Shown: positions 33,882-43,413, counted from the first letter of the stretch. The stretch: DNA of 64,000 bases from Microbacterium sp. CBA3102 (GCF_007954505.1 NZ_CP042412.1:2232001-2296000); one strand, 5' to 3'. Notes: generated from the letters alone by a model not told the origin. Made by a program: numbers and translations.

Positions 33882-35018
33882 TCAGCCTCGGGCCGCGTGC
33901 ACGGAGTCGATGACGAGTTCCGCGAGTCGTTCCGGTGCGTCATCGGGCAGTGCCTCCCTGCCGAAGGTGAATCGGACCGAGGTCTGCGCCACCTCGGGGG
34001 GCACGCCGCACGCGAGGAGGACGTGCGAGGGGTCGTCGCTGCCCGCCGCGCAGGCCGAGCCGCTCGAGGAGATGATCCCCCGGCGTTCGAGCTCGAGCAG
34101 CACCGATTCGCCGCTGGTCCCGGCGAAGGTGAAGCTCGCTGTGCCGGGCAGGCGGTTAGCGGGGTCGCCGGTGAGCGCGGCTTCGGGGATGCCGGAGAGC
34201 ACGAGGGAGATGAACCGTGCCGTCGTCGCCGCGACACGGGGTGCCAGGACCTCCCGCTCGCTCTCCGCGAGTTCCAGGGCGGTCGCCAGTGCGACGGCTC
34301 CGGCGACGTTCTCCGTGCCCGACCGACGCCCGCGTTCCTGACCGCCCCCGTGCAGCACCGGTTCCAGGGGTATGCGACCTCGCACGGCCAGAGCGCCGAT
34401 GCCTTTGGGAGCGCCGAGCTTGTGACCGGCGATGGAGACGGCGTCGGCGCCGAGCCCGTCAAGCGGAAGCCACCCCGCCGATTGCACCGCATCCAGGTGG
34501 AGGGGCACGCGAGAAGTCCGGGCCACGGACGCCAGCGCCGTCGCGTCCTGGACCGTGCCCACCTCGTTGTTCGCATGGCCGATGGAGATCAGTGCCGTGT
34601 CGTCTCTGATCGCCGACGCGAGCGCAGCCGGTGCGATCCGACCGGCGTCGTCGACGGGAAGCATCGTCACCTCGACCCCGTGGAAGCGTCGCAGGTACGC
34701 GGCGGATTCCAGGATCGACTCGTGTTCGATCGGGGAGATGACGAGATGCCGCTTCCCGGTCTCGAGGGTCGCGAGCGTGATGCCCTTCACTGCGAGGTTG
34801 TTCGCTTCCGTCCCGCCCGCGGTGAAGACCACATCGCCGGTGCGCATTCCCAGCACCCGCGCGACCCGGGCACGGGCATCGTCGAGTGCCCTCGCTGCCG
34901 CTTCGCCTGCCGTGTGATGGCTCGAGGGATTGCCGAACACTCCGGTGAGGTACGGACGCATCGCGTCGAGCACCTCCGGACGCACCGGAGAGGTCGCTGC
35001 ATGGTCGAGGTAGAGCAC
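33882..35018 (-). CDS. nadS: NifS-like cysteine desulfurase of the NAD operon
   Basis: This 378-residue PLP enzyme removes sulfur from cysteine. The lysine site is SIAGHKLGAPKGIG near residue 200, the PLP contacts are SIGHANNEVG and DAVQSAG, and the reactive Cys is in SSGSACAAGSDDP near residue 320. It closes the nadA-nadB-nadC run, five bases after nadC. It probably builds the [4Fe-4S] cluster of NadA, as proposed for nadS of Corynebacterium. The start is GTG at 35016-35018 (LYLDHAATSP). Confidence 0.92.
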   Translation of the reverse strand: MLYLDHAATSPVRPEVLDAMRPYLTGVFGNPSSHHTAGEAAARALDDARARVARVLGMRTGDVVFTAGGTEANNLAVKGITLATLETGKRHLVISPIEHESILESAAYLRRFHGVEVTMLPVDDAGRIAPAALASAIRDDTALISIGHANNEVGTVQDATALASVARTSRVPLHLDAVQSAGWLPLDGLGADAVSIAGHKLGAPKGIGALAVRGRIPLEPVLHGGGQERGRRSGTENVAGAVALATALELAESEREVLAPRVAATTARFISLVLSGIPEAALTGDPANRLPGTASFTFAGTSGESVLLELERRGIISSSGSACAAGSDDPSHVLLACGVPPEVAQTSVRFTFGREALPDDAPERLAELVIDSVHAARG

Positions 35019-35023
35019 GATGT

Positions 35024-35875
35024 TCAGTCGATCCGCAGATCCAGGCCGAGGTCGAGGGCGCGGGCCGAGTGGGTCAGAGCCCCGACTGAGATCACGTCCA
35101 CCCCGGTGCGGGCGATGTCGCCGACGCTGTCGAGGTTCACCCCACCGGAGGCTTCGACCGTCGCTCGCCCGTCGATCAGAGCGACGCCCGCACGCAGATC
35201 GTCGAGGGAGAAGTTGTCGAGCAGCACCGTGTGGGCACCGCCGTCGAGGACCGCCGGGATCTGGTCGAGACGGTCGACTTCGACGACGACGTGCGTGGTG
35301 TGCGGAAGCCGCGACAGTGCCTGACGCAGAGCGGTCGCGAGGTCGAGACCCGATCGGGTGAGCACGGCCAGGTGGTTGTCCTTCGCCATCACCGCGTCCG
35401 ACAGGGAGTAGCGGTGGTTGCGGCCGCCGCCCGATTCGACCGCATGCCGCTCGAAGGCGCGCAGCCCTGGCGTGGTCTTGCGTGTGTCGGCGATGCGCGC
35501 AGCCGTGCCCTCGATCGCGCTGACGTACGCCGCGGTGAGGCTCGCGATGCCGCTCATCCGCTGCGCGAAGTTCAGCGCCACCCGTTCGGCCGTCAGGATG
35601 CTGCGTGCCGAGCCCGACACCGAAGCGAGGACATCGCCCGCGGCGAACTCGTCGCCGTCGCCGACGTGCACGTCGACGACGAGCTCGTCATCGGTGAGGC
35701 CGAAGGCGGCCGCGAAGACCGCGCCACCGCTGAACACGCCGGGTTCGCGGGCCACGAGGTCAGCCGTGGCCGTCGCCTCCGCCGGGAGCAGGGTGGTGCT
35801 GGTGAGGTCTCCCCAGGGGGCGTCTTCTTCGAGGGCTGCTCCGACGACGCGGGTGAGGGTGGCGCGGGTGAGCAT
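35024..35875 (-). CDS. nadC: nicotinate-nucleotide pyrophosphorylase (carboxylating)
   Basis: Quinolinate phosphoribosyltransferase makes nicotinate mononucleotide from quinolinate and PRPP. The 283-residue protein has DTRKTTPGLR near residue 132, GGGRNHR near residue 149, KDNH near residue 164, EVDRL near residue 194 and EASGGVN near residue 236. All are family markers. The start ATG at 35873-35875 overlaps the nadB stop by one base. Fourth gene of the NAD operon. Confidence 0.96.
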   Translation of the reverse strand: MLTRATLTRVVGAALEEDAPWGDLTSTTLLPAEATATADLVAREPGVFSGGAVFAAAFGLTDDELVVDVHVGDGDEFAAGDVLASVSGSARSILTAERVALNFAQRMSGIASLTAAYVSAIEGTAARIADTRKTTPGLRAFERHAVESGGGRNHRYSLSDAVMAKDNHLAVLTRSGLDLATALRQALSRLPHTTHVVVEVDRLDQIPAVLDGGAHTVLLDNFSLDDLRAGVALIDGRATVEASGGVNLDSVGDIARTGVDVISVGALTHSARALDLGLDLRID

Positions 35876-37398
35876 CAGACGGTCTCCAGGATCGATGAGC
35901 GGTCGCGGGACGACGGGAGCGCTTCAGGGGTGGGGGCGTCGACGCGATGGTGTGCCCCCACCGAGTCGGTGCGGGCGAGGGCGGCGGCAGCAGTGGCCTC
36001 GGCGAGCAGCAGCAGATTCGCGTCTTCGTGCTCCGTGGCCGTGGCCGGAGCGGGGACGGCGGCGGCCCATGCACGCACGGTGGCCCAGGCTCGGGCGAGT
36101 TGCGTGCCGGAGCGCAGGAGCCCGACGTCCTCCCACATCAGCCGCTGCAAGGCGGTGCGGGTGAAGGCGGGTGGCGCAGACGAAAGGGGCGCGGGCTCGT
36201 GGACGGCCGCGGGAGACGGTTCCGGGGAGATCGGGCGCCAGGGAGTCCCGAGCGCGGCCGCGGCTCGGGCCCCGAACACGGCCCCTTCCAACAGGGAGTT
36301 GGAGGCGAGTCGATTCGCGCCGTGGACGCCGGTGCGTGCGACCTCGCCGACCGCATAGAGCCCGGGGATCGTGGTGCGGCCATCGAGGTCGGTGACGATG
36401 CCGCCCATCAGATAGTGGGCGGCCGGAGTGACGGGGATGGGCTCGCGTGACCAGTCGTATCCGCGTTCCCTCGTCACGCGATCGATGGTCGGGAACCGCG
36501 CCGCCAGCTTCTCGGCGTCCAGCATGGTGGCGTCGAGACGCACAGGTGTCGCCTGGATCGCTGCGTGCCTCGCGATGGCGCGCGACACGACATCCCGCGG
36601 AGCGAGTTCTCCGTCCGGGTGACTGTCGAAGGTGAAACGACGGCCGCGGTCGTCGACCAGTGTCGCCCCCTCCCCGCGCACAGCCTCCGAGATGAGGAAT
36701 GCCGGTCCCGACGCCAGGATCGTCGGATGGAACTGGACGAACTCCAGATCGGCGACGGCGGCTCCCGCGCGCAGGGCCGCGGCGATGCCGTCGCCCGTCG
36801 CGCCACGGGGGTTCGTCGTGTGCGCGTAGAGATGCCCGGCGCCGCCGGTGGCGAGGATCACGGCATCGGCGAGGAGCTCGACGGTTTCCCCGCCGATGAG
36901 GAGGACGACGCCGCACGCGGCGTGATCCGCGACGATCACCTCGGTCAGGAGCGCGTGCTCCACGATGCTCATGGACGCCCGGCGGGCAGCGGCGACGAGC
37001 GCTGCGGAGATCGCGGCTCCGGTGGCGTCTCCGCCCGCGTGCACGATGCGGGCGTGGCCGTGCGCGGCCTCCCGCCCGAGCTGCAGCTCGCCGTCTGCCG
37101 TCCTGTCGAAGGCGACACCTCGGCTGATCAGCTCTGCGATCCGCTCTGCCGCGTCGGCGACGAGCGCTCGCACCGCAGCGGGGTCGGCGAGTCCTGCGCC
37201 CGCTTCCATCGTGTCGTCCGCGTGCTGCTCTGCCGAGTCTCCGGGCCCGTAGATCCCGGCCACACCGCCCTGCGCGAGCGCGGTGCATCCGTCTCCGAGC
37301 GCACCCTTGGTGACCACCGTCACCGAGTGACCGGCCTCCTCGGCGTGGAGCGCAGCGGTGAGGCCCGCGATGCCCGCTCCGACGACGACGACGTTCAT
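35875..37398 (-). CDS. nadB: L-aspartate oxidase
   Basis: NadB oxidises L-aspartate to iminoaspartate with FAD. This 507-residue protein has the FAD motif VVVGAGIAGLTAALHAEEAG at residues 3-22, TALAQGGVAG near residue 40, FVQFHPT near residue 226, and the active-site block RGEGATLVDDRGRRF. LYAVGEVARTGVHGANRLASNSLLE lies near residue 340 (two pieces of one block). The ATG at 37396-37398 overlaps the nadA stop by 4 bp. An open frame continues far upstream over nadA but has no start context. Confidence 0.96.
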   Translation of the reverse strand: MNVVVVGAGIAGLTAALHAEEAGHSVTVVTKGALGDGCTALAQGGVAGIYGPGDSAEQHADDTMEAGAGLADPAAVRALVADAAERIAELISRGVAFDRTADGELQLGREAAHGHARIVHAGGDATGAAISAALVAAARRASMSIVEHALLTEVIVADHAACGVVLLIGGETVELLADAVILATGGAGHLYAHTTNPRGATGDGIAAALRAGAAVADLEFVQFHPTILASGPAFLISEAVRGEGATLVDDRGRRFTFDSHPDGELAPRDVVSRAIARHAAIQATPVRLDATMLDAEKLAARFPTIDRVTRERGYDWSREPIPVTPAAHYLMGGIVTDLDGRTTIPGLYAVGEVARTGVHGANRLASNSLLEGAVFGARAAAALGTPWRPISPEPSPAAVHEPAPLSSAPPAFTRTALQRLMWEDVGLLRSGTQLARAWATVRAWAAAVPAPATATEHEDANLLLLAEATAAAALARTDSVGAHHRVDAPTPEALPSSRDRSSILETV

Positions 37399-38732
37399 CG
37401 CACGCCTGCGGCCACCGGTGGCTTGGCGGCGAGCATCCGCTCCAGCGCCACTCGCGCGGGATCGGCGACGTCGCCGGACACCGTGATCCGGTTCGGGGTG
37501 CGGCCCGCCACGAGCTCCTCCAGTACCCAGGCCAGGTAGCCGGGGTGGATGCGGTACATCGTCGAACAGGGGCACACGACGGGGTCGAGACAGAAGATCT
37601 CGTGCTGCGGATACTGCGCCGCGAGTCGCCGGACGAGGTTGATCTCGGTGCCGATCGCGAAGACGGAAGGCTCGGTCGCCGAGTCGATCGCCCGCCGGAT
37701 GTACTCGGTCGAGCCGGCCTCGTCGGCGGCGTCGACGACCTCCATCGGGCATTCGGGGTGCACGATCACGCGCACGCCGGGGTGTTCGGCGCGGGCCTGC
37801 TCGATCTGGCCGACGGTGAAGCGCCGGTGCACCGAGCAGAAGCCGTGCCACAGGATCACCCGGGAGTCGAGGAGATGCTCGGCGGACGAACCACCGAGCG
37901 CTCGCCGCGGGTTCCACATCGGCATCTGCTCGAGCGGTACGCCCATCGCCTTGGCGGTGTTGCGCCCCAGATGCTGGTCGGGGAAGAACAGCACGCGACG
38001 GCCGCGCTCGAAGGCCCACTCGAGCACGGTCTGGGCGTTCGACGATGTGCAGACGATCCCGCCGTGACGCCCGACGAAGCCCTTGATCGCGGCGGAGGAG
38101 TTCATGTAGGTCACCGGGATCACCGGTACCCGGCCTTCGGTGTCTGTGGCCTCGAGGTCGCCGAAGACCTCCTCGAGCTGTTCCCAACACTCCTCGACCT
38201 GGTCGATGTCGGCCATGTCGGCCATCGAGCAGCCGGCGGCGAGGTTCGGGAGGATCACGGCCTGGTCGGGCTGGGAGAGCAGGTCGGCGGTCTCGGCCAT
38301 GAAGTGCACCCCGCAGAACACGATCGCCTCGGCGTCGGCCCGGCCTTTGGCGGCGGTGGCGAGCTGGAACGAGTCGCCGACGTAGTCCGCGTGCTGGACG
38401 ACCTCTTCGCGCTGATAGAAGTGACCGAGGATGACGACCCGGTCGCCGAGCGTCTCCTTGGCCGCGCGGATCCGTCCGTCGAGCTCTTCCTCGGATGCCT
38501 CCCGGTACTCGGCGGGCAGCTCGCCCTGCCGCGGGGCTCCGGTCGGGATGACGTCGCCCATCGAGGAACCGGGACCGTATCCGGGGCGCGCGTCGAAGTC
38601 CCAGGGGCCGGCGGCGAGGTCCGTGGCGCAGGTGGCGTCGGTCGACGCGCCGGTGACGATCGCCTGGATCGCGTGGTCCACAGAGGGGTCCAGCGGTGGA
38701 ACGGCGGGAGCGGGTACGAAGGTGATGCTCAT
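37395..38732 (-). CDS. nadA: quinolinate synthase
   Basis: NadA condenses iminoaspartate with DHAP to quinolinate using a [4Fe-4S] cluster. This 445-residue protein has ILGHFYQREEVV near residue 100 and cluster cysteines in AGCSM (about 165), HPECPMEVV (about 335) and DPVVCPCS (about 390). The first 60 residues are a lineage-specific extension. The start ATG at 38730-38732 overlaps the regulator gene by 4 bp, giving the order regulator-nadA-nadB-nadC-nadS. Confidence 0.96.
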   Translation of the reverse strand: MSITFVPAPAVPPLDPSVDHAIQAIVTGASTDATCATDLAAGPWDFDARPGYGPGSSMGDVIPTGAPRQGELPAEYREASEEELDGRIRAAKETLGDRVVILGHFYQREEVVQHADYVGDSFQLATAAKGRADAEAIVFCGVHFMAETADLLSQPDQAVILPNLAAGCSMADMADIDQVEECWEQLEEVFGDLEATDTEGRVPVIPVTYMNSSAAIKGFVGRHGGIVCTSSNAQTVLEWAFERGRRVLFFPDQHLGRNTAKAMGVPLEQMPMWNPRRALGGSSAEHLLDSRVILWHGFCSVHRRFTVGQIEQARAEHPGVRVIVHPECPMEVVDAADEAGSTEYIRRAIDSATEPSVFAIGTEINLVRRLAAQYPQHEIFCLDPVVCPCSTMYRIHPGYLAWVLEELVAGRTPNRITVSGDVADPARVALERMLAAKPPVAAGVR

Positions 38733-39445
38733 CGGGTGCTCGTTTCTTCGGGACCGAGCGGGCCGCGGTCGGCCAGCTCGACATCGGTGTTGTCGCGGTA
38801 CAGACGTGCAGGACGATGGCTTCCGGTGCGGAAGCGGTCGGTGGGGAGGAGGTTTCCGGCGGCCTCTACCTGGCGGCGGAAGTTCGCCGGGTCGAGGGTC
38901 CGGCCGAGGATCGACTCGTAGGCCTCCCGGAGCTCGGCGAGCGTGAACTCCTCGGGGAGGAAGCCTTGGGCGACCCGGCTGTATCCGACCTTGTTGCGGA
39001 GTCGCCACAGCGCGTATTCGACGATCTCGGAGTGATCGAAAGCCAGTCGGGGCAGCTGATCCACATCGAACCAGCGCACGTTCTCGGGGGCGCGGCCGGA
39101 AGCCTGGTGCGCCGCGATCTGGGCGGTCACGTCGTCCTGGCGGAGCAGCGCCCAGTACACGATCGAGACGACACGGGTGGGGGAGCGGTCGACCGCACCG
39201 AAGGCGTAGAGCTGCTCCAGGTAGCTGGGCGCGAGGCCGGTGGTCTCCGCGAGTGTGCGCGCCGCCGCATCGACGGGGGACTCGGCCACGGTCAGCCAGC
39301 CGCCGGGAAGCGCCCACTGCTGTGCGAAGGGCTCGCGGGTGCGCAGCACGAGTGGCAGCGCGAGCCGCGCCCGCCCGTCATCCGTGCGCCGCAGCGTCAG
39401 GATCACCGTCGAGACGGCGACCCGGATGTCACTGCTTTGAGTCAT
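38729..39445 (-). CDS. ndnR: NUDIX-domain regulator of NAD synthesis (NrtR/NdnR type)
   Basis: This 238-residue protein joins a NUDIX-like domain (about 10-150, QQWALPGGWLTVAESPVDAAARTLAE with a degenerate Nudix box; shown in two pieces by description) to a C-terminal winged helix (FTLAELREAYESILGRTLDPANFRRQ, in part). NrtR-like repressors sense ADP-ribose or NAD; NdnR of Corynebacterium controls nadA-nadC-nadS with itself first, as here. The Nudix box lacks the full REXXEE pattern, so it probably binds rather than hydrolyses. The ATG is at 39443-39445. Confidence 0.88.
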   Translation of the reverse strand: MTQSSDIRVAVSTVILTLRRTDDGRARLALPLVLRTREPFAQQWALPGGWLTVAESPVDAAARTLAETTGLAPSYLEQLYAFGAVDRSPTRVVSIVYWALLRQDDVTAQIAAHQASGRAPENVRWFDVDQLPRLAFDHSEIVEYALWRLRNKVGYSRVAQGFLPEEFTLAELREAYESILGRTLDPANFRRQVEAAGNLLPTDRFRTGSHRPARLYRDNTDVELADRGPLGPEETSTR

Positions 39446-39500
39446 AGACACCTTAACCTCCGAGAACGATCTTAGTGTCATGCGGACCCTTAGTGCGCAC
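39446..39500 (-). promoter_or_regulatory. promoter and candidate NdnR boxes of the NAD operon
   Basis: Read on the minus strand, CACTAAG occurs at 39489-39495 and again at 39471-39477, the second within GACACTAAGATC. A mirrored TTAAGGTG lies at 39449-39456. TAAGAT may be the -10. The repeats are likely operators for the NUDIX regulator. Confidence 0.4.
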
Positions 39501-39573
39501 GTGTGACGCGATCCGTCGCCGAGTCCGAAACGTTATCCAGCGAGCGCAAGGAGCCTTGTTTATCGGCATACGG

Positions 39574-39600
39574 GTTTGTTAGGTTACTGTCCTAACAAAC
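39574..39600. promoter_or_regulatory. perfect palindrome upstream of ABC operon 1
   Basis: GTTTGTTAGG (39574-39583) and CCTAACAAAC (39591-39600) form a perfect 10-bp inverted repeat around a 7-base spacer. It lies 114 bp before the binding-protein gene, in an AT-rich promoter-like zone. It is probably the operator of an unidentified regulator. Confidence 0.5.
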
Positions 39601-39714
39601 CCCTTCGTGGTGGCCAGCCGGTCGCCTCCCGGGGCCCGCGAACCCCAGACCCGGGGTTCTGCTCCATCCGGAGCGATCCCTCCTGCAGTGCAGCACCGAG
39701 AGGAAACAAGAGAA

Positions 39715-41406
39715 ATGATCCGAAACGGAAAGCGCAAGCTCGCGCTCACCGCCATCGCCGGAGCATCCGTCCTCGCCCTGGGCCTCACCGCCTGTGGCAC
39801 CGGCGGCAGCGGCGATGACAACGCCGACAGCGACCGCGCCCTTCGTGTCTGGGCCGGCAGCCAGACGCCGATCGCCGTGAACTACAACCCGTTCGCACCG
39901 ACCGTGCTCCACGGCGCGCTCGGGCCGATCTACGAGCCGCTGTTCTTCTTCAACAAGACGGCTGACTCCGAGCCCGTCGGACTCATCGGCGACACGTTCG
40001 AGTACAACGAGGACGGCACGGCGATCACGATCACCATCAAGCCCGACCTCAAGTGGAGCGACGGCGAGCCGCTCACCGCGGAGGACGTCGCGTTCTCCTT
40101 CAACTACGAGGCCAACAACCCCGAGGGCAACGGCCTGGTCTCCGCCGAGGCCACGGACGACACCACCGTCGTGCTGACCTACTCCTCGGCGCAGTACACG
40201 ACCGAGTTCCAGCGTCTGGGCTCGACCTACATCCTCCCGGAGCACATCTGGGCGGACATCACCGACTTCGCGAACTTCACGAACGAGGAGCCCGTCGGCT
40301 CCGGGGCCTACGTCGTCGACAAGACCACGAGCGAGTCGTACACGCTCGTCGCGAACGAGAACTTCCGCGATGCCGACAAGCTCGGCGTCAAGAAGGTCCA
40401 GTACATCGCCGTCGACAACAACCAGACCGCTCAGGATCTGCTGGCCGCCGGCAAGCTCGACTGGACGGGCATGTTCATCCCGAACCCGGACGACGTGACC
40501 GGCAACGGGAAGATCGACTGGATCAACACCCCGCAGGACCCGACCGTCCTGTACACCTGCTCGAACGCCGACCTCGGCTGCACAGGTCCGCAGACCGACG
40601 TCGCCGTGCGCCAGGCGCTCAACGTCGCGATCGACCGCGCCACCATCAAGGACAAGGCGTTCGTCGGTCTGACCGGTGACATCTCGCCGACGTTCGCCCT
40701 GCTGCCGCGCGACGAGAAGTGGGTCGCGGACCCGGCCAACGAGGTGAGCCCGCAGGAGGCGAACGTCGCCGAGGCGGGGGAGATCCTCGAGGCGGCGGGC
40801 TATACCAAGGGTTCGAGCGGCATCTACGAGAAGGACGGCGTGCCCCTCGAGCTGACCCTCACCTCGGTCGACGGGTGGACGGACTACAACGACGCCGCGA
40901 AGCTGATCGCCGAGCAGGCCGAGGCCGCCGGAATCAAGATCACCGCGTCGACGGTGCAGTGGCAGGAGTTCTCCGACGCTCGGCAGGGTGGCGAGTTCCA
41001 GCTGATCGTCGGTGGTGTCATCGGCACCTCCGTGGCGGACCCGTTCCAGATCTACCGTGACTGGTTCGGCGGCACCACCGTCGGCTCCACGGGACCGGTC
41101 GGCGAGGAGATCCCGGCGACACGCTGGAACTTCAGCCGCTACAACAACCCCGTCGTCGACGAGGCGATCCAGTCGGCCATCAGCACGAACGACGAGGCGG
41201 AGAAGAAGGAGCTCTACGGCACGATCCAGACCGAGATCGTGCGTGACCTGCCCTACATCCCGCTCGTCATCAACGCGACGCAGACCTTCTACAACACGAA
41301 GGACTTCACGGGGTGGCCGACCGAGGAGGACCTCTACGCCTTCCCGCCGTCCTGGGGTGCGATTGCGGCAGGCTACGTCCTGACGCAGCTGCAGCCGGTC
41401 AAGTAA
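39715..41406 (+). CDS. ABC importer substrate-binding lipoprotein (family 5)
   Basis: This 563-residue extracytoplasmic solute-binding protein belongs to the peptide/nickel/oligosaccharide family 5. The lipoprotein signal peptide has the lipobox LTAC at residues about 23-26. The SBP pattern follows (YEPLFFFNKTADSEP near residue 73, IKPDLKWSDGEPLTAEDVAFSF near 110; quoted in part). RBS GAGAGGAAAC precedes the ATG at 39715. It heads the operon SBP-permease-permease-ATPase-ATPase. Ligand is peptide or oligosaccharide; the sequence alone does not decide. Confidence 0.93.
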   Translation: MIRNGKRKLALTAIAGASVLALGLTACGTGGSGDDNADSDRALRVWAGSQTPIAVNYNPFAPTVLHGALGPIYEPLFFFNKTADSEPVGLIGDTFEYNEDGTAITITIKPDLKWSDGEPLTAEDVAFSFNYEANNPEGNGLVSAEATDDTTVVLTYSSAQYTTEFQRLGSTYILPEHIWADITDFANFTNEEPVGSGAYVVDKTTSESYTLVANENFRDADKLGVKKVQYIAVDNNQTAQDLLAAGKLDWTGMFIPNPDDVTGNGKIDWINTPQDPTVLYTCSNADLGCTGPQTDVAVRQALNVAIDRATIKDKAFVGLTGDISPTFALLPRDEKWVADPANEVSPQEANVAEAGEILEAAGYTKGSSGIYEKDGVPLELTLTSVDGWTDYNDAAKLIAEQAEAAGIKITASTVQWQEFSDARQGGEFQLIVGGVIGTSVADPFQIYRDWFGGTTVGSTGPVGEEIPATRWNFSRYNNPVVDEAIQSAISTNDEAEKKELYGTIQTEIVRDLPYIPLVINATQTFYNTKDFTGWPTEEDLYAFPPSWGAIAAGYVLTQLQPVK

Positions 41407-41447
41407 CCGAGAGGAGTCGGGGAAGAAGGAAGTCAGGACACAGTGAC

Positions 41448-42443
41448 ATGAAGTTCTATGCACGAAGAATCGGGTTCTACGCGTTCACGCTCTGGGCCGC
41501 GATCTCCATCAACTTCCTTCTTCCCCGGCTCATGCCGGGGAACCCGGCCGACATCATGATCGCCAAGATGCAGCGGGCCGGCGGCGACGTCTCCGAGACG
41601 GCCATCCGCAACATCAAGCTCCTGCTCGGCGGCGACGACTCCTCCCTGTGGGAGCAGTACCTGGCGTACTGGGGACGCATGTTCCAGGGCGACCTCGGCG
41701 TCTCGGTCACGAAGTTCCCCACTCCGGTGACGGAGCTCATCGCCGGCGCTCTTCCGTGGACGCTCGTCCTGGTCGGCACCGCGACCGTCATCTCCTTCGT
41801 CCTCGGCGTCGTGCTCGGCGCCTGGGCCGGATGGAAGCGCGGCACCTGGGTCGACCACCTGATCCCCGCGACCACCGTCCTCCAGTCGATCCCGTACTTC
41901 TGGATGGCCCTGATCCTGGTCGCCGTGTTCGCGGTCGGCCTCGGCTGGTTCCCGATCTTCGGCGGCTACGACGTGTTCGACTATCCGGACGGCCCCGAAC
42001 CGACGTGGGCGTTCTTCACCGATGCTGTGGCGCATGCGATCCTCCCGGCGATCACGATCGTGATCAGTTCGGTCGGTGGCTGGATGTTCGGCATGCGCAA
42101 CATGATGGTGTCGACCCTCGCCGAGGACTACGTGCTCACGGCGGAGGCCAAGGGGCTTCGTCCGCGACGCATCATGACGACGTACGCGGCTCGCAACGCG
42201 GCGATCCCCTCGATCGCGGGGTTCTCGATCACACTCGGCTTCGTGGTCGCCGGTTCCATCGTCATGGAGCAGGTGTTCACCTACCCCGGCATCGGCAAGC
42301 TGATGTTCCAGGCCGTGACCAACAACGACTACGCGCTGATGCAGGGACTGTTCCTCGTCATCACCCTGACGGTGCTCGCCGCCAACTTCATCATGGACCT
42401 CGTCTATGGCTTCATCGACCCGAGGGCTCGCCAGAATGTCTGA
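41448..42443 (+). CDS. ABC importer permease 1 (DppB type)
   Basis: This 331-residue permease has an N-terminal helix with the DppB-like LLPRLMPGNPADIMIAK, then five more helices (about 100-330). The EAA loop is in LTAEAKGLRPRRIM. The conserved EQVFTYPGIGKLM is present near residue 280. ATG at 41448 is chosen by alignment to the family; it follows GAGGAG-rich sequence. It overlaps the next gene by 8 bp. Confidence 0.93.
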   Translation: MKFYARRIGFYAFTLWAAISINFLLPRLMPGNPADIMIAKMQRAGGDVSETAIRNIKLLLGGDDSSLWEQYLAYWGRMFQGDLGVSVTKFPTPVTELIAGALPWTLVLVGTATVISFVLGVVLGAWAGWKRGTWVDHLIPATTVLQSIPYFWMALILVAVFAVGLGWFPIFGGYDVFDYPDGPEPTWAFFTDAVAHAILPAITIVISSVGGWMFGMRNMMVSTLAEDYVLTAEAKGLRPRRIMTTYAARNAAIPSIAGFSITLGFVVAGSIVMEQVFTYPGIGKLMFQAVTNNDYALMQGLFLVITLTVLAANFIMDLVYGFIDPRARQNV

Positions 42444-43413
42444 CACGAAGAACCCGCTCCTGACGCAGGAGCCGCCGATCACGGCACCGGCCAGCACGAT
42501 CTCCTTGGCCACTCAGCAAGGACGCAAGCGGCGCCGTATCCTGCCCAGCACCTCACCCAAGTTCATCGTCGGCGCGAGCATCGTGGTCGCGATCGTGCTC
42601 TTCGCGATCATCGCGCCCTTCTTCACGCAGGATCCGCGCAGCACCGCGAACCCCGCGCTCCAGCCGCCCTCCGCGGAGCACTGGCTCGGTACGACCAAGC
42701 TCGGCAACGACATGTTCGCCCAGCTCGCCATCGGTGCTCAGGGCTCCCTGCTCATCGGCGTCACCGCCGGCGGCATCGCGATCATCCTCTCCCTCTTGTT
42801 CGGTGTCCTGGCGGGCTATCTGGGCGGATGGCGGGAAGACGGACTCGCGCTCCTCACCAACGTGATGATCGTGATCCCCGGGTTGCCGCTCGTGATGGTG
42901 ATCGCCTCCTTCGTGCCGCAGCGCAGCTGGCAGCTCGTCGCGTTCGTGCTCGGTATCACGTCATGGGCCGGCGCCGCCTACGTTCTGCGGCTGCAGACGA
43001 GGTCGCTGCGCACGAGGGACTACGTCTACGCCTCGAAGGTCGCGGGGGAGCGCTCTTTCCGCGTGATCCTCGTGGAGATCATGCCGAACCTGCTCCCTCT
43101 GCTCGCGGCACAGTTCCTCTTCGCCATCATCTTCGCGATCCTCGGTGAGGCGGGTCTGTCCTATCTCGGCCTGGGCCCCAATTCTTCGATCACGTGGGGA
43201 TCGATCCTGAACGACGCCCAATCGGGGCAGGCGCTCGGTCGCGGAGCGTGGTGGTGGTTCGTGCCGCCCGGACTCATGATCGCGTTGCTCGGCGCCGGGC
43301 TGTCGCTCATCAACTTCGCGATCGACGAGGTCATCAACCCGAAGCTGCGCAATGCGCCGGAGGCCGCGCGTCGTGTGCGCAAGGCCGCCAAGACCAAGGG
43401 AGTCACCGCATGA
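42436..43413 (+). CDS. ABC importer permease 2 (DppC type)
   Basis: This 325-residue permease has a cytoplasmic N-terminal arm of about 45 residues, a first helix (FIVGASIVVAIVLFAIIAP) and the DppC sequence HWLGTTKLGNDMFAQL. Five further helices follow, with the EAA loop VYASKVAGERSFRVI. It pairs with permease 1. The ATG at 42436 overlaps permease 1 (ATGTCTGA); its stop overlaps the first ATPase by 4 bp. Confidence 0.93.
   Translation: MSDTKNPLLTQEPPITAPASTISLATQQGRKRRRILPSTSPKFIVGASIVVAIVLFAIIAPFFTQDPRSTANPALQPPSAEHWLGTTKLGNDMFAQLAIGAQGSLLIGVTAGGIAIILSLLFGVLAGYLGGWREDGLALLTNVMIVIPGLPLVMVIASFVPQRSWQLVAFVLGITSWAGAAYVLRLQTRSLRTRDYVYASKVAGERSFRVILVEIMPNLLPLLAAQFLFAIIFAILGEAGLSYLGLGPNSSITWGSILNDAQSGQALGRGAWWWFVPPGLMIALLGAGLSLINFAIDEVINPKLRNAPEAARRVRKAAKTKGVTA

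Noticed and set aside
35875..38784. Extension of the nadB frame upstream over nadA
   Set aside because: The added sequence is Arg-rich and antiparallel to no known domain; the nadB family starts at the ATG at 37398, which overlaps the nadA stop.
39574..39600. Iron-box (DtxR/IdeR-like) site
   Set aside because: The left half has TTAGGTTA, but the palindrome centre and right half do not follow the iron-box consensus.
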